From: Tistrella mobilis | GTDB lineage: Bacteria; Pseudomonadota; Alphaproteobacteria; Tistrellales; Tistrellaceae | NCBI RefSeq assembly: GCF_039634785.1 | Contig: NZ_JBBIAB010000005.1 | Span: 62,001 to 126,000 of the forward strand | Length of the DNA: 64,000 bases | Reading direction: 5' to 3' | In this document: positions 1 through 8,548 of the stretch, piece by piece | Position numbering within the stretch: position 1 is the first letter of the stretch | Layout: every line of letters begins with the position of its first letter | Program-made: the position numbers and the translations under genes | Notes under the pieces: model-generated | The model's input: the letters and a program-made list of their open reading frames with translations, nothing else | Told to the model about the DNA's origin: nothing | Databases searched by the model: none

Positions 1-1815
1 GCTGTAGGTACCGCCGGATGCGGTGGTGGCGTTCTTGAGGTACTCGGTGCGGGTATAGGCATAGCCCGCCTCCACCTCCCAGCCCGGCAGGATGGTACCG
101 GCGATCTCGGCCTCGACACCGCGGGATTCGACCTCTGCGCCCTCGGCATAATAGGTGGTGCCGGTCACCGCGACCGCCCGATCCTTGTCGCGCATCCGGA
201 AGACGTCGAACGTGCCGATCAGCCCGCTGTCGCCGAGCCTGGCCTTCACGCCCAGTTCATACTGCTCGCCGGTGCGCGGGTTGAGTGCTTCCAGGGCGGC
301 ATTGGTGCCGGTCTGCTGCTGAAAGATGCCGGAATAATTGGCGTAGAGGGCAATGTCGGGCGTCAGGTCGTAGACGATGCCGACATCGGGGATGAACTCT
401 GCGCTGTCTTTGACGCTCGACACCGATCCGGTGTTGCGGTTGGTCACCCGGGTCTCGGCCCAGGCCAGACGGCCGCCCAGAAGGACGGTCCAGTCCTCGA
501 CGGGGCGGATGGTGGCCTGGCCATAGATGCCGAACTGTTCGGGTTCGGTGCGGGTGCGCTGGCTGATGGCGATATCGGGCTCGGCGATGTCCGGGGACGG
601 GTTGTAGACATTCACGGTACCCAGGCCGCGCGCGGAACCGGCGTCCAGGGACTGGACGTAACGCCGCCAGTCGGCGCCGATCAACAGTTCGTGGCGCTGC
701 CCGAAAGCTTCGATCGGCTTCAGATAATTTGCGTCCAGCGCATAGGCGCGCTCTTCGTAGTGGCGCTGAATGGCGATGATATTGGTGGTGCCGATCGCAG
801 GATCGACTGCGGTGGAACCATAGGCATATTTCAGATCGACACTGCGATCGGCCACCCGGCCGCCGATCTGCAGCCGACTGTCATCACCGAAGCGATGGGT
901 AAGGCTGGCCGAAGCTTCGTTGGAGCTGTTCTCGAACCGGTTCCAGTCGGCACCGACAAAGGTCGACCGGCTGAGGCCCAGCGACCGGCCGGTGGTGGAA
1001 ACCGGCAGGCCGCTGAACGGGGTCGCCTCCCGCTCCTGCCGCCAGGCGCCGAGCGAGAGCAGGGTATCCTCGTCCAGATCGGCATCGATCGCGGCATAGC
1101 CGACACCGACCTGATTTTCGGTCACGTCGGTGAAGCTCTCCCGGTCCTGATAGGCGCCGACCACCCGGCCACGGATCGAGCCGTCGGCGGAAAGCGGGCC
1201 GGAGACGTCGGCGACTCCGCGGTAATTGTTCCACGACCCCGCCTCCAGCGTGCCCCGGGCCTGGAAGCTCTCGGTCGGCCGCTTGCGGACCAGATTGACG
1301 ATGCCGCCGGGTTCTCCCGTGCCGCCGAACAGCACCGACGGGCCGCGCAGCAGCTCGACGCGATCGAAGATCGCAAGGTCGGGCTGGGTGCCGTAGATGC
1401 TGGAGATCGGTGCCGGCAGGCCGTCGACCAGGGCGTTGTCGATCTCGTAGCCACGCACGAAGATGCTCGACCGGCCAGGATCGTTGGTCAGCGCCAGAAA
1501 GCCGGGGGTGCGCCGGGCGACGTCTTCAAGCTGGGTCATGTTCTGGTCGTCCATCCGCGCGCGGGTCGCGACGCTGATCGAACGGGGCACTTCGCGAATG
1601 TCGCGCACCTGCTTGCCGCCCACGGCGACACGATCGGAGCCATAGCCGGTGCTGCCCTCGGTCCGGCCGGGATCCGACGGGAAGCTCCGCTCGTCCTCCA
1701 CCTCCAGCGACGGCAGGCTCTGCGCATCCTCGGCGCGGGCCTGGCTGACCATCAATGCCCCCGTGGCGACGGTGGCGAGCAGGGGCAAAACGAGGAACGG
1801 GCAGGGCTGGCGCAT
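1..1815 (-). CDS. TonB-dependent siderophore receptor (C-terminus beyond window)
   Basis: The minus-strand frame is open from an ATG at 1815 to the window edge, so at least 605 residues are present and the C-terminus is missing. The product starts with a signal peptide (MRQPCPFLVLPLLATVATGA, cut near ARA). A plug domain follows, with the typical stretches VPRSISVATRARMDDQ, FVRGYEIDNALVDGLPAP and IFDRVELLRGPSVLFGGTGE. Near position 1 the product reads GWEVEAGYAYTRTEYLKN, a strand typical of FpvA/FhuA-like ferric-siderophore receptors. Such proteins import Fe(III)-siderophores through the outer membrane using TonB energy. It is divergent from an AraC-type regulator, as in PchR-like iron regulation, with Fur-like palindromes between them. 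The exact ligand cannot be read from the sequence. Confidence 0.93.
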   Translation of the reverse strand, partial: MRQPCPFLVLPLLATVATGALMVSQARAEDAQSLPSLEVEDERSFPSDPGRTEGSTGYGSDRVAVGGKQVRDIREVPRSISVATRARMDDQNMTQLEDVARRTPGFLALTNDPGRSSIFVRGYEIDNALVDGLPAPISSIYGTQPDLAIFDRVELLRGPSVLFGGTGEPGGIVNLVRKRPTESFQARGTLEAGSWNNYRGVADVSGPLSADGSIRGRVVGAYQDRESFTDVTENQVGVGYAAIDADLDEDTLLSLGAWRQEREATPFSGLPVSTTGRSLGLSRSTFVGADWNRFENSSNEASASLTHRFGDDSRLQIGGRVADRSVDLKYAYGSTAVDPAIGTTNIIAIQRHYEERAYALDANYLKPIEAFGQRHELLIGADWRRYVQSLDAGSARGLGTVNVYNPSPDIAEPDIAISQRTRTEPEQFGIYGQATIRPVEDWTVLLGGRLAWAETRVTNRNTGSVSSVKDSAEFIPDVGIVYDLTPDIALYANYSGIFQQQTGTNAALEALNPRTGEQYELGVKARLGDSGLIGTFDVFRMRDKDRAVAVTGTTYYAEGAEVESRGVEAEIAGTILPGWEVEAGYAYTRTEYLKNATTASGGTYS

Positions 1816-1855
1816 GGGTCACAGGTCTCCGGCGGAAGGGCTTGCTTTGCCCCAA

Positions 1856-2007
1856 TTGCGAATGAGTTTCAATTACGATCTTGCGCCGGTATGCGCCACG
1901 GTCCTGGCTTGTGCAGCCGCGGCGAAATCTTGTGCGGCCGTGTCAGGGGGCATGGGCCCCGTGCAGGGGCTTGCACGAGCGCGTGGCATATATGAGAATA
2001 AGTCGCA
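1856..2007. promoter_or_regulatory. Two candidate Fur-like operators in the divergent gap
   Basis: TTGCGAATGAGTTTCAA at 1856-1872 is a 17-base near-palindrome with two imperfect positions per arm, lying 41 bases before the siderophore-receptor ATG. TGAGAATAAGTCGCA at 1993-2007 matches the same TGAGAAT-N-ATTCTCA pattern with two mismatches and lies 26 bases before the AraC-family ATG. Fur boxes of this form are known in alphaproteobacteria. Assignment as Fur sites is inference from symmetry and from the iron-related neighbours. Confidence 0.45.
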
Positions 2008-2033
2008 ATCGCGTATCTGAAGGAGATGATGCC

Positions 2034-2951
2034 ATGTCGCCGGGGGAGGGGGTGGAGCCCGCAGCTTTGGCCGGCGGCGGCCTGACCGTCGCCCATCCGC
2101 GGCCGGGCTTGATGGTGCACACGACCGACGGTATCGAGCGGGATGACCGCGTCCATGACCGGCTGATCGTGCCCTCGCTCACTGCGGTGATCGTGCTCGA
2201 CGGGCTGGTCGAGGCGAGTTTCGGCGGCCGTCGCCAGATCTGCGTCGCCACCCCCGATGCCCCGGCGGCCTTTGCCGTGGCCCTGGCCGAGCCCGATCTG
2301 CTGCGCCGCCAGTTCCACACCGGCGCCCATGTCCGCAAGGTGACCCTTCGCCTGGAACGGCCCTGGCTGGAGGCCGCGGGCGTCGAGCCCGGGACGGCGG
2401 CCGGACGGTTCTGCGGCCGGCATCTGGCCGCGGTGTCGTGGCGGCCATCGGCCCGGCTTGCGGCGCTGGCGGCGGCCCTGATCGCGCCCGAGCCGATGAC
2501 GGCACCGGTGGCGCGGCTGGTTGCCGAGGCCCATACGATCGAGACGGCGGCCGGCATTCTGGCCGCCGTCGCCGGCGAAGATGCCACAGCGGAAGAAAGC
2601 GGGCTGAAACCGGCCGATCTGCAACGTGCAGGCCGGCTGCGCGAGCGGCTGGAGATGCTGTCGATCGCGTCAGAACGCGAGGGCAGCGCCCCGACCCTCG
2701 CCGAGATTGCGGCAGACTGCGGCGTGAGCGTCAGCACCATGCAGCGCCTGTTCCGCGCCGCCTATGGCACCTCCATCGCCGGCTGGCTGCGCGGCCGCCG
2801 GCTGGACCATGCCCATGCCGATATCGCCGCCGGCCGGTGCAGCATTGCCGAAGCCGCCTTCCATGCCGGCTATGGCGATGTCGCCAACTTCACCACGGCC
2901 TTCCGTCGCCGCTTCGGGGTGACGCCGGGGCGGCTTGCCCGGCAGGCGTAA
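2034..2951 (+). CDS. AraC-family transcriptional regulator
   Basis: The 305-residue product ends in a double helix-turn-helix AraC domain (about residues 215-305). It contains PTLAEIAADCGVSVSTMQRL, then IAEAAFHAGYGDVANFTTAF and RRRFGVTPGRLA, the classic second-helix signature. The N-terminal part looks like an AraC effector-binding region but has no motif I can name. ATG 2034 is chosen because AAGGAG ends eight bases upstream; the frame is also open upstream to 1881. It is divergent from the siderophore receptor, which suggests a PchR-like role in siderophore-responsive activation. That role is inferred from context only. Confidence 0.9.
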   Translation: MSPGEGVEPAALAGGGLTVAHPRPGLMVHTTDGIERDDRVHDRLIVPSLTAVIVLDGLVEASFGGRRQICVATPDAPAAFAVALAEPDLLRRQFHTGAHVRKVTLRLERPWLEAAGVEPGTAAGRFCGRHLAAVSWRPSARLAALAAALIAPEPMTAPVARLVAEAHTIETAAGILAAVAGEDATAEESGLKPADLQRAGRLRERLEMLSIASEREGSAPTLAEIAADCGVSVSTMQRLFRAAYGTSIAGWLRGRRLDHAHADIAAGRCSIAEAAFHAGYGDVANFTTAFRRRFGVTPGRLARQA

Positions 2952-2965
2952 CGCGCGACGCGGGC

Positions 2966-2994
2966 TTGACGCGGGCGCGTGGCGGGCGTGCTAT
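2966..2994 (+). promoter_or_regulatory. Candidate sigma-70 promoter of the MDR oxidoreductase gene
   Basis: TTGACG at 2966-2971 is followed after 17 bases by TGCTAT at 2989-2994, about 45 bases before the ATG at 3040. The -10 is imperfect, so this is a moderate call. Confidence 0.4.
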
Positions 2995-3039
2995 GGGGCG
3001 GTTCCGTGACAGACGCCCGTCCCTGAAGGTGCGCATCCG

Positions 3040-4092
3040 ATGACGACCCCGCCGACCCCGCTTTCCCCCGGCAGCCCGGCCACGCATCTGCCCGATCGGG
3101 CGACGGTGATGCATGTCACCCATCCGGGCGGCCCCGATGTGCTGGCGCCGGCGACCGTGCCGCTGAAGCGGCCGGGACCGGGAGAGGTGCTGATGGCGAC
3201 GCGGGCGATCGGCGTCAATCATCTGGATCTCTATTACCGCGACGGCACCCTGCCGCTCGAAGGCGGCGGGGTGGACGTGCCCGGCCTTGCCTCGGTGGGC
3301 GAGGTGCTGGCGATCGGGCCGGGTGTGGATCGTTTCGCACCCGGCGATCGCATCGCCCATGCCGGGCCGCCGCTCGGCGCCTATGCGACCCATCGGGTGC
3401 TGCCGGTGGGGCGGGTGGTGCGCTTCCCCCATATGATCCCCTGGGAGGTGGGGGCCGCAGCGCTCTTTCCCGGCATTGCCGTGCATATGATGATCTACGG
3501 CCTTGGTCTCAGGCTGGACGGGCGCGTCGTGCTGGTGCGTGGCGCCGGCGGCGGGGTCGGGCTCATCCTGGTGCGCTGGGCCGCCGCCATGGGCGCGCGG
3601 GTCATCGCAAGTGTCGCCAGCCGTGGCAAGGCCGAAGCGGTGCAGGAAGCCGGTGCCGAACGCGTGGTGGTGGGGACAGGGGCCACCGCCCTGGCCGATG
3701 CCGGCCGGGCCGCCGCCGAGCTGACCGGCGGGGCCGGTGTGCATATCGTCTTCGACGGGCTGGGCGGGCCGGATTTCGCGAAGCTGGTGGCGCTGGTACG
3801 CCCCTTCGGCCGGATCGTCAGCTTCGGCCAGGTGGCAGGGCCGATTCCGCCGGTGGATGTCGGCGTGCTGGGGCCGATGCGGGCACTCGGGCTCGACCGG
3901 CCCGGGGTCTTTGCCTATATCGCCGACCGCGAACGTCTGCGCGAGGCGACGTCTGCGCTGTTCACCGCCCTGGTCGAGGGGCTGCTGTCGCCCACCGTCG
4001 CCGGGGTCCTGCCGCTGTCACGCGCGGGCGATGCCCATGCGCGGCTGGAGGCGCGCAGCGTTACCGGTTCTCTGGTGCTGATTCCCGACTGA
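3040..4092 (+). CDS. Quinone oxidoreductase-like MDR-superfamily protein
   Basis: This 350-residue protein belongs to the medium-chain dehydrogenase/reductase superfamily and is most like NAD(P)H:quinone oxidoreductase. The N-terminal GroES-like part includes PGPGEVLMATRAIGVNHLDLYYRDG and VPGLASVGEVLAIGPGVDRF. The Rossmann part includes VLVRGAGGGVGLILVRWAAA and GARVIASVASRGKAEAVQEAGAE, matching the quinone reductase form of the NADP-binding loop. No zinc-ligand cysteine cluster is visible, which agrees with the zinc-independent QOR subgroup. The likely reaction is NADPH-dependent reduction of quinones or enones. A GAAGG Shine-Dalgarno lies about ten bases before ATG 3040. It ends two bases before the convergent unknown gene. 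Confidence 0.88.
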   Translation: MTTPPTPLSPGSPATHLPDRATVMHVTHPGGPDVLAPATVPLKRPGPGEVLMATRAIGVNHLDLYYRDGTLPLEGGGVDVPGLASVGEVLAIGPGVDRFAPGDRIAHAGPPLGAYATHRVLPVGRVVRFPHMIPWEVGAAALFPGIAVHMMIYGLGLRLDGRVVLVRGAGGGVGLILVRWAAAMGARVIASVASRGKAEAVQEAGAERVVVGTGATALADAGRAAAELTGGAGVHIVFDGLGGPDFAKLVALVRPFGRIVSFGQVAGPIPPVDVGVLGPMRALGLDRPGVFAYIADRERLREATSALFTALVEGLLSPTVAGVLPLSRAGDAHARLEARSVTGSLVLIPD

Positions 4093-4094
4093 TC

Positions 4095-5453
4095 TCAGGC
4101 CGGTGCATCGGCCTCGGGCATCGGGTCGTCGGGCCACAGCATCTGTGGCTGAGGCTGGGGGCTGTCATAGGTGGTGGTGCGGCCCGGGGCACGGCGGATA
4201 CGCTCGTTCTGCAGGCCCAGAAAGACCGGGGCGGCATTCAGCCGGTGCAGGGTGCATTTGGCGTTGAAGAAGCCGCAGGGCCGTCCGTCCGGCCGGTCGA
4301 TCTCGTAGCGCTTGATGGTGAAGACGCCTTCGATCAGCCGGTCGCCGGTGAGGTAGGTCACCAGGCGGTTGAGCGCGGCCCCGCCCATGCGTTCGCCCTC
4401 GATCCGGTCGAGCAGGCTTTGCGCATGGGTGATGAAGCGGGGCGTATCGACCATGCGGTAGATCTTGCCCTGACGCACCGGCCCTTCGACCAGCGGCGCC
4501 TGGAAATCGCCGATCAGCAGCTGGTCGTCGGTCGCGACCGCCAGCATCTGGCGCAACTGGCGCACGGCTTCGCCCATGACCACCGGCTGGGTGCCGGGGC
4601 GGTCGTTCTCGGGCGGGAAGACCTCCAGCTGGCTGCCGACATGGAAGGCGGCGGCAAGTCCGCTGCCCAGCTGTTCCGGCTCACCATCCTCCGCGCCAGC
4701 CTCTCGCTCGGCACGCGGGGCGTCTGCGGGCTTCTCCGTCTTCTCCGACCTGTCGGCCTCCACCTTCGCCTCGGTTTCGGCCATCCGTTCCAGCGTGGCA
4801 TCCGCCAGCACCAGCATCATCAGGGCAAAGAGGGTGATGTCCGGCTTGTGGCCCTGCTGTCGGCTCCACAGCAGCAGGGTGTCGCCGCTCTGCAGGCTGG
4901 CGAGATCGATCTCCAGGCCCGATCGCGTCAGCAGCTGCCGGGCCCGGACCACACGGCCCCAAAGGGCGGCGGCAGCCTGTGCCGCCTGCATGGGATCGAG
5001 CTTCGACAGGCCGCGGATTTCGAAACCGGCGATGCCGCGGTACTGGATTTCGGTGCAGCCATAGCGCCGGACGGCGGCCTCGACCGCTGCGTCCGGCAGA
5101 TCCGTGCCCGGCGTGAACGGCAGTTCGATCGCGATCGGCCGGAGCCCCAGAAGCTGCAGGGCCCGGCGCATGCGCGCATAGCTGAACTTGCGCGGACCGA
5201 CCAGCAGGAAGGGGTCGCGGGCGACCGCCTCGTGCATATGGGTGGTGGAAACCATCAACAGCTCCAGCCGGGTGCCATAGGCATTCCAGGCCAGAATCTG
5301 CATCCGCCCCTGTCGTGACTTTTCGGCCAGCCGCCGGTCCAGATCTGCCAGGTGCTGACGCATCAGACGCCGTGCGTCGAGGCCCCCGCCCGTGGCCGTA
5401 TCGGCCGTGCGTCCATCGGTGCCGGTGGGTCCGTTCGCCACAGCTTGCGCCAT
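4095..5453 (-). CDS. Protein of unknown function, 452 residues
   Basis: I do not recognise this family. No signal peptide or membrane segment is visible, so it is probably cytoplasmic. After a Gly/Thr-rich start, residues about 30-210 form an apparently folded region (LAWNAYGTRLELLMVS, then a segment around FSYARMRRALQLLGLRPIAI). An acidic, lysine-rich linker around residues 220-260 (EAKVEADRSEKTEKPADAPR) separates it from a second region with LLIGDFQAPLVEGPVRQGKI and a cysteine pair around FFNAKCTLHRLN. The tail is Pro/Gln-rich. It stands alone between a convergent oxidoreductase gene and thpR. The coding frame is well conserved in codon bias, so the gene is real, but its role is open. Confidence 0.75.
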   Translation of the reverse strand: MAQAVANGPTGTDGRTADTATGGGLDARRLMRQHLADLDRRLAEKSRQGRMQILAWNAYGTRLELLMVSTTHMHEAVARDPFLLVGPRKFSYARMRRALQLLGLRPIAIELPFTPGTDLPDAAVEAAVRRYGCTEIQYRGIAGFEIRGLSKLDPMQAAQAAAALWGRVVRARQLLTRSGLEIDLASLQSGDTLLLWSRQQGHKPDITLFALMMLVLADATLERMAETEAKVEADRSEKTEKPADAPRAEREAGAEDGEPEQLGSGLAAAFHVGSQLEVFPPENDRPGTQPVVMGEAVRQLRQMLAVATDDQLLIGDFQAPLVEGPVRQGKIYRMVDTPRFITHAQSLLDRIEGERMGGAALNRLVTYLTGDRLIEGVFTIKRYEIDRPDGRPCGFFNAKCTLHRLNAAPVFLGLQNERIRRAPGRTTTYDSPQPQPQMLWPDDPMPEADAPA

Positions 5454-5567
5454 CTCGTCTCGATCCGGGAGCAGGTTTGCCGAAGGCCAGCCGAACGGCG
5501 GCCTTCGGCGAAGACTAGCCGGGGGATGGTATCCAAGTGGTTAAGACGGTCACCGTTCCGAAACAGG

Positions 5568-6305
5568 TCACCGCCTGCGTGTCCGCCGTCCCGCATTCGG
5601 CCAGATGTCCGCATCCCGCCACGGAGACGGCGGGCCGCCCCAGCTGGTGCGGCCGCGGCCGCGCTCGTCGAAGGTCGGCAGCACCTCGCCGTCGACGGCT
5701 GCGAGGACCGGCAGTTCGGCTTCTTCGTCCAGACCGTCCTCGTCGAATGTCTCGCCATAAGTCGGGGCGGGCAGGGCACCGAAGGCGCCGAGACTGGTAT
5801 AGACCGGCCCCTCATGGCCGAGGCGGCTTTCGTAAAGATGCATGGTATCGACGGTGAAATCCGGGGTGGTGAAACCGGCATGGGCCGCCAGATAGCGGTC
5901 GAGCCGATCATCCGGTGATTGCTTCAGTCTTGCAACCGTAACGTGGGGCGTGAAGCGGCGACGCTCCCGCGGCAGGCCCGCGCCATCGATCGCGGCATCG
6001 ACCCGGCGTTGCAGATCGGCAAGCGGGGCGCCGCCTTCGACCCCGGCCCAGAGCGTGCCTGGGCGCCGGCTGGGGCCGAACAGACCCAGCCCCTTGAGCG
6101 ACAGGGTCAGCGGCACGACATCAATCATGTCGAGCGCGTCGACGGCATCGGCAACCGACGGTCCCTCAACCTCGCCGATGAAGCGCAATGTGAGGTGGAG
6201 ATTGGCGGGCGCCGTCCATCTGGCGCCGACAAGGCCGCCGCGCAGGCCGGCGAGCTGGTCCCGTACCGCGGTCGGGAGAGGAAGAGCGACGAACAGCCTG
6301 TGCAT
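5568..6305 (-). CDS. thpR: RNA 2',3'-cyclic phosphodiesterase (2H phosphoesterase)
   Basis: The 245-residue product has both HxTx signatures of the 2H phosphoesterase family: HLTLRFIGEV near residue 43 and HVTVARLKQS near residue 128. It opens with MHRLFVALPLPTAVRDQLAGL, typical of ThpR/LigT. The family hydrolyses 2',3'-cyclic phosphates to 2'-phosphates on RNA, and some members ligate tRNA halves. ATG 6305 is chosen because AGGAA lies six bases upstream; the ATG two codons earlier sits directly on that Shine-Dalgarno. The frame stays open much further upstream only because it is antisense to the patatin gene. About 60 residues after the catalytic domain form an acidic extension (TFDEDGLDEEAELPVL) not usual in the family. 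Confidence 0.9.
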   Translation of the reverse strand: MHRLFVALPLPTAVRDQLAGLRGGLVGARWTAPANLHLTLRFIGEVEGPSVADAVDALDMIDVVPLTLSLKGLGLFGPSRRPGTLWAGVEGGAPLADLQRRVDAAIDGAGLPRERRRFTPHVTVARLKQSPDDRLDRYLAAHAGFTTPDFTVDTMHLYESRLGHEGPVYTSLGAFGALPAPTYGETFDEDGLDEEAELPVLAAVDGEVLPTFDERGRGRTSWGGPPSPWRDADIWPNAGRRTRRR

Positions 6306-6371
6306 GGGCATTTCCTTTCGCTCGCGCAGCCGGCCCGGGCGACCGGTCCTGACATCAAGGACGAGCATTAC

Positions 6372-7691
6372 ATGACGAGACCCGCCGCGCCAACCCGAAG
6401 CGACACCAGGATTGAAACATCTGCCGCGACGCAGCATCCGCGAAGCGGCGACCCGGCCCGCGCCCCCGATGCGCCCCCGGCGCCCGATCCGGTTCCGGCG
6501 TCCGATCCGGCGCGGCCGCATCGCCGGCGGCGTCGACGGGGCGATGCCGCCGCGCGCCGCGGAGAGGGGCCGGCCGCGGCGCCTCGGCCGCCGGTGCTGG
6601 GCGTGGCGCTGGGATCGGGATCGGCACGCGGCTGGGCCCATATCGGGGTGCTGAACGCGCTTGCCGCCGAAGGGGTGGTGCCGCAGGTCATCGCAGGCGC
6701 AAGTGCCGGCGCGGTGGTGGGTGCCTTCCATGCCGCCGGCCGGCTTGCGGAATTCGAGGCCTGGGTCCGTGATCTCACCCGGCTCAAGGTCGTGCGGCTC
6801 GGCGATTTCAGGATGGGGTCCGGCGGTCTGGTCGGCGGCGACCGGCTGACCGCGATGCTGCGGGAGGCCTTCGGCGAGACCCGGATCGAGGATCTTCCGG
6901 TGGCGTTCGGTGCCATCGCCACCGATCTCGCCAGCGGCCAGGAGGTCTGGCTGACCGACGGCGATCTGGTCGACGCGCTGCGGGCGTCGATGAGCATCCC
7001 GGGCATCTTCGCCCCGGTGCGGGCCGGGGGGCGGCTGCTGGTCGATGGCGGCCTGGTCAATCCTGTGCCGGTGTCGCTCTGCCGGCATCTGGGGGCCGAG
7101 GCGGTGATTGCGGTGACCCTCCATGGCGATCTTGCAGGCTACAGGCGGCGGCTCAGGATCGATGCGGCGGCGATACCCGCACCAGGTGTCGCCTCGCCCC
7201 AGGCGGCGGACGCCGTGCCCCGGCCGGTCGATCCCGAACCGGGCCCCGCCAGCCGCGGCCATCCTGCCCCCCACGCCCATGGGCTTGCCCGCAGCGCCCA
7301 GACGGCTGCCGCGGCGGGAACCGCCGATCGCCGCGGGGCCCGCCGCCTGCTGGGCCTCGGCGGGCGGCTGATGGGCCTCACCGGACGCAGCGTCGATCCC
7401 GAGCGTCGGGCGGCGGCGGTGGCCGCACGCGTCGGCGGCATCGGCATCGGCGAGGTCATGATGCACTCGATCGGCATCATGCAGGACCGGATTGCACGCA
7501 GCCGCATGGCCGGCGACCCGCCGGATCTGGTGCTTGCCCCCTGGGTGGGCCACATCCGCTGGATGGAGTTCGATCAGGGGGCCCAGGCGATCCGTGAAGG
7601 GGCGGCATCGGTGGTGCGGGCGCGGGCGGCGCTGCATGATCTGCATCTCGTCCCCGAGGCGCCACCGGCCCACGGAGACCTGCCGGGGTGA
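6372..7691 (+). CDS. Patatin-like phospholipase (RssA/NTE type)
   Basis: The 439-residue product has the patatin fold signatures: the oxyanion stretch GSGSARGWAHIGVL, the nucleophile elbow GASAG (serine near residue 112) and the catalytic DGG in LLVDGGLVNPVPVS. This makes it a serine-aspartate dyad lipid acyl hydrolase of the RssA/NTE subgroup. The first 70 residues are Ala/Pro/Arg-rich and look disordered. A second low-complexity insert of about 70 residues lies between the catalytic aspartate and a C-terminal helical region (VGGIGIGEVMMHSIGIMQDR). ATG 6372 lies 66 bases from the divergent thpR start, and the coding frame before it is antisense to thpR, so earlier starts are rejected. Substrate is unknown. 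Confidence 0.87.
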   Translation: MTRPAAPTRSDTRIETSAATQHPRSGDPARAPDAPPAPDPVPASDPARPHRRRRRRGDAAARRGEGPAAAPRPPVLGVALGSGSARGWAHIGVLNALAAEGVVPQVIAGASAGAVVGAFHAAGRLAEFEAWVRDLTRLKVVRLGDFRMGSGGLVGGDRLTAMLREAFGETRIEDLPVAFGAIATDLASGQEVWLTDGDLVDALRASMSIPGIFAPVRAGGRLLVDGGLVNPVPVSLCRHLGAEAVIAVTLHGDLAGYRRRLRIDAAAIPAPGVASPQAADAVPRPVDPEPGPASRGHPAPHAHGLARSAQTAAAAGTADRRGARRLLGLGGRLMGLTGRSVDPERRAAAVAARVGGIGIGEVMMHSIGIMQDRIARSRMAGDPPDLVLAPWVGHIRWMEFDQGAQAIREGAASVVRARAALHDLHLVPEAPPAHGDLPG

Positions 7692-7694
7692 TGC

Positions 7695-7714
7695 TTCCCC
7701 CACGGCTTCGGGGG
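7695..7714 (+). terminator. Weak hairpin after the patatin gene
   Basis: Within 20 bases of the patatin stop a TCCCCC arm pairs with GGGGGA around an eight-base loop and is followed by TTT. It may terminate the patatin transcript, but the stem is short. Confidence 0.35.
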
Positions 7715-7822
7715 ATTTGCCATGAAGATGCCGAACGACTATGGTAACGGCCGTCCACCGGGCGGACGTGGCGCTGCCCGTGTGCCCGGACAAGTGTGGC
7801 GTCTGAAGGAGGTTCCCGGGGC

Positions 7823-8548
7823 GTGTCGGAACAGTTCATCCGCGAGATCGAAGAGGATCTGCGTCGCGACAAGGCCCTGAAGCTGTGGAAACGCTTCGGA
7901 CCCTGGATCATCGGCGCCGCGGTGCTGGTGGTGGTGGGCGTGGCCGCCGATGTCGCCTGGCGCGCCTGGGAAGAAAACCGCCGCAACGAACAGGCCTCCG
8001 CCTATGCCGCAGCCGAGGCGCTGGCCGCGTCGGGCAAGCAGGATCAGGCCGCGTCGGCGTTCGAGGCGCTCGCGGCCGATGCCGAGAGCGGCTATGCCGG
8101 TCTCGCCCTGATGCGCGCCGCCGAAGCCAGGCTCGCTGCCGGAGATCGCGACGGCGCCCAGGCCGGGTTCGAGGCCGTGGTCGCCCGCGGCGATCTGGAT
8201 CCCGCTCTCAAGGCGACCGCGACGCTCAAGGCGGCATCGCTGGCCATCCGCACCGAAACGCCCGATCAGATCCGCGCCCGGGTTTCGGGCCTGATCGACG
8301 GCGAGGAGAACTGGCGGCCGCTCGCCGAAGAGCTGGTGGCACTCGCCGCCTTCAAGGCCGGCGATACCCAGCGGGCGGGCGAGATCTTTGCGCGCCTGGC
8401 CGACGATGCCGATGCGCCGCAGGATCTCCGCGGCCGTGCCGCCTCTTACGCCCGCGTGCTCGGAGCCCCCATCGCTTCCGAGGCCGCAGCCGAGGCTGCC
8501 CCCGCCGATGCCGCATCGACCGACGCAGATCAGGAGCCTGCGAAATGA
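7823..8548 (+). CDS. YfgM-like single-pass membrane protein with TPR-like domain
   Basis: The 241-residue protein has a charged N-terminus (EQFIREIEEDLRRDKALKLWKRFG), one membrane helix (PWIIGAAVLVVVGVAADVAWRAW, about residues 28-50) and a soluble helical-repeat domain rich in alanine. This matches the YfgM/TPR_21 family, which works at the SecYEG exit with periplasmic chaperones. GTG 7823 is preferred because AAGGAGG lies ten bases upstream; an upstream GTG at 7796 has no ribosome site. Its stop overlaps the bamB start (ATGA), the conserved yfgM-bamB-der order. The tail is an acidic Ala-rich linker. Confidence 0.87.
   Translation: MSEQFIREIEEDLRRDKALKLWKRFGPWIIGAAVLVVVGVAADVAWRAWEENRRNEQASAYAAAEALAASGKQDQAASAFEALAADAESGYAGLALMRAAEARLAAGDRDGAQAGFEAVVARGDLDPALKATATLKAASLAIRTETPDQIRARVSGLIDGEENWRPLAEELVALAAFKAGDTQRAGEIFARLADDADAPQDLRGRAASYARVLGAPIASEAAAEAAPADAASTDADQEPAK

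Noticed and set aside
5521-5570. tRNA-like start between the unknown gene and thpR
   Set aside because: It has a D-loop-like AAGTGGTTAAGA stretch, but the D-stem does not pair, no anticodon stem forms and there is no T-arm, so it is not a tRNA.
5568-7793. A 741-residue minus-strand open frame
   Set aside because: Only the last 245 residues are thpR. The rest is antisense to the patatin gene and has the Arg/Pro/His-rich composition expected of a shadow frame.
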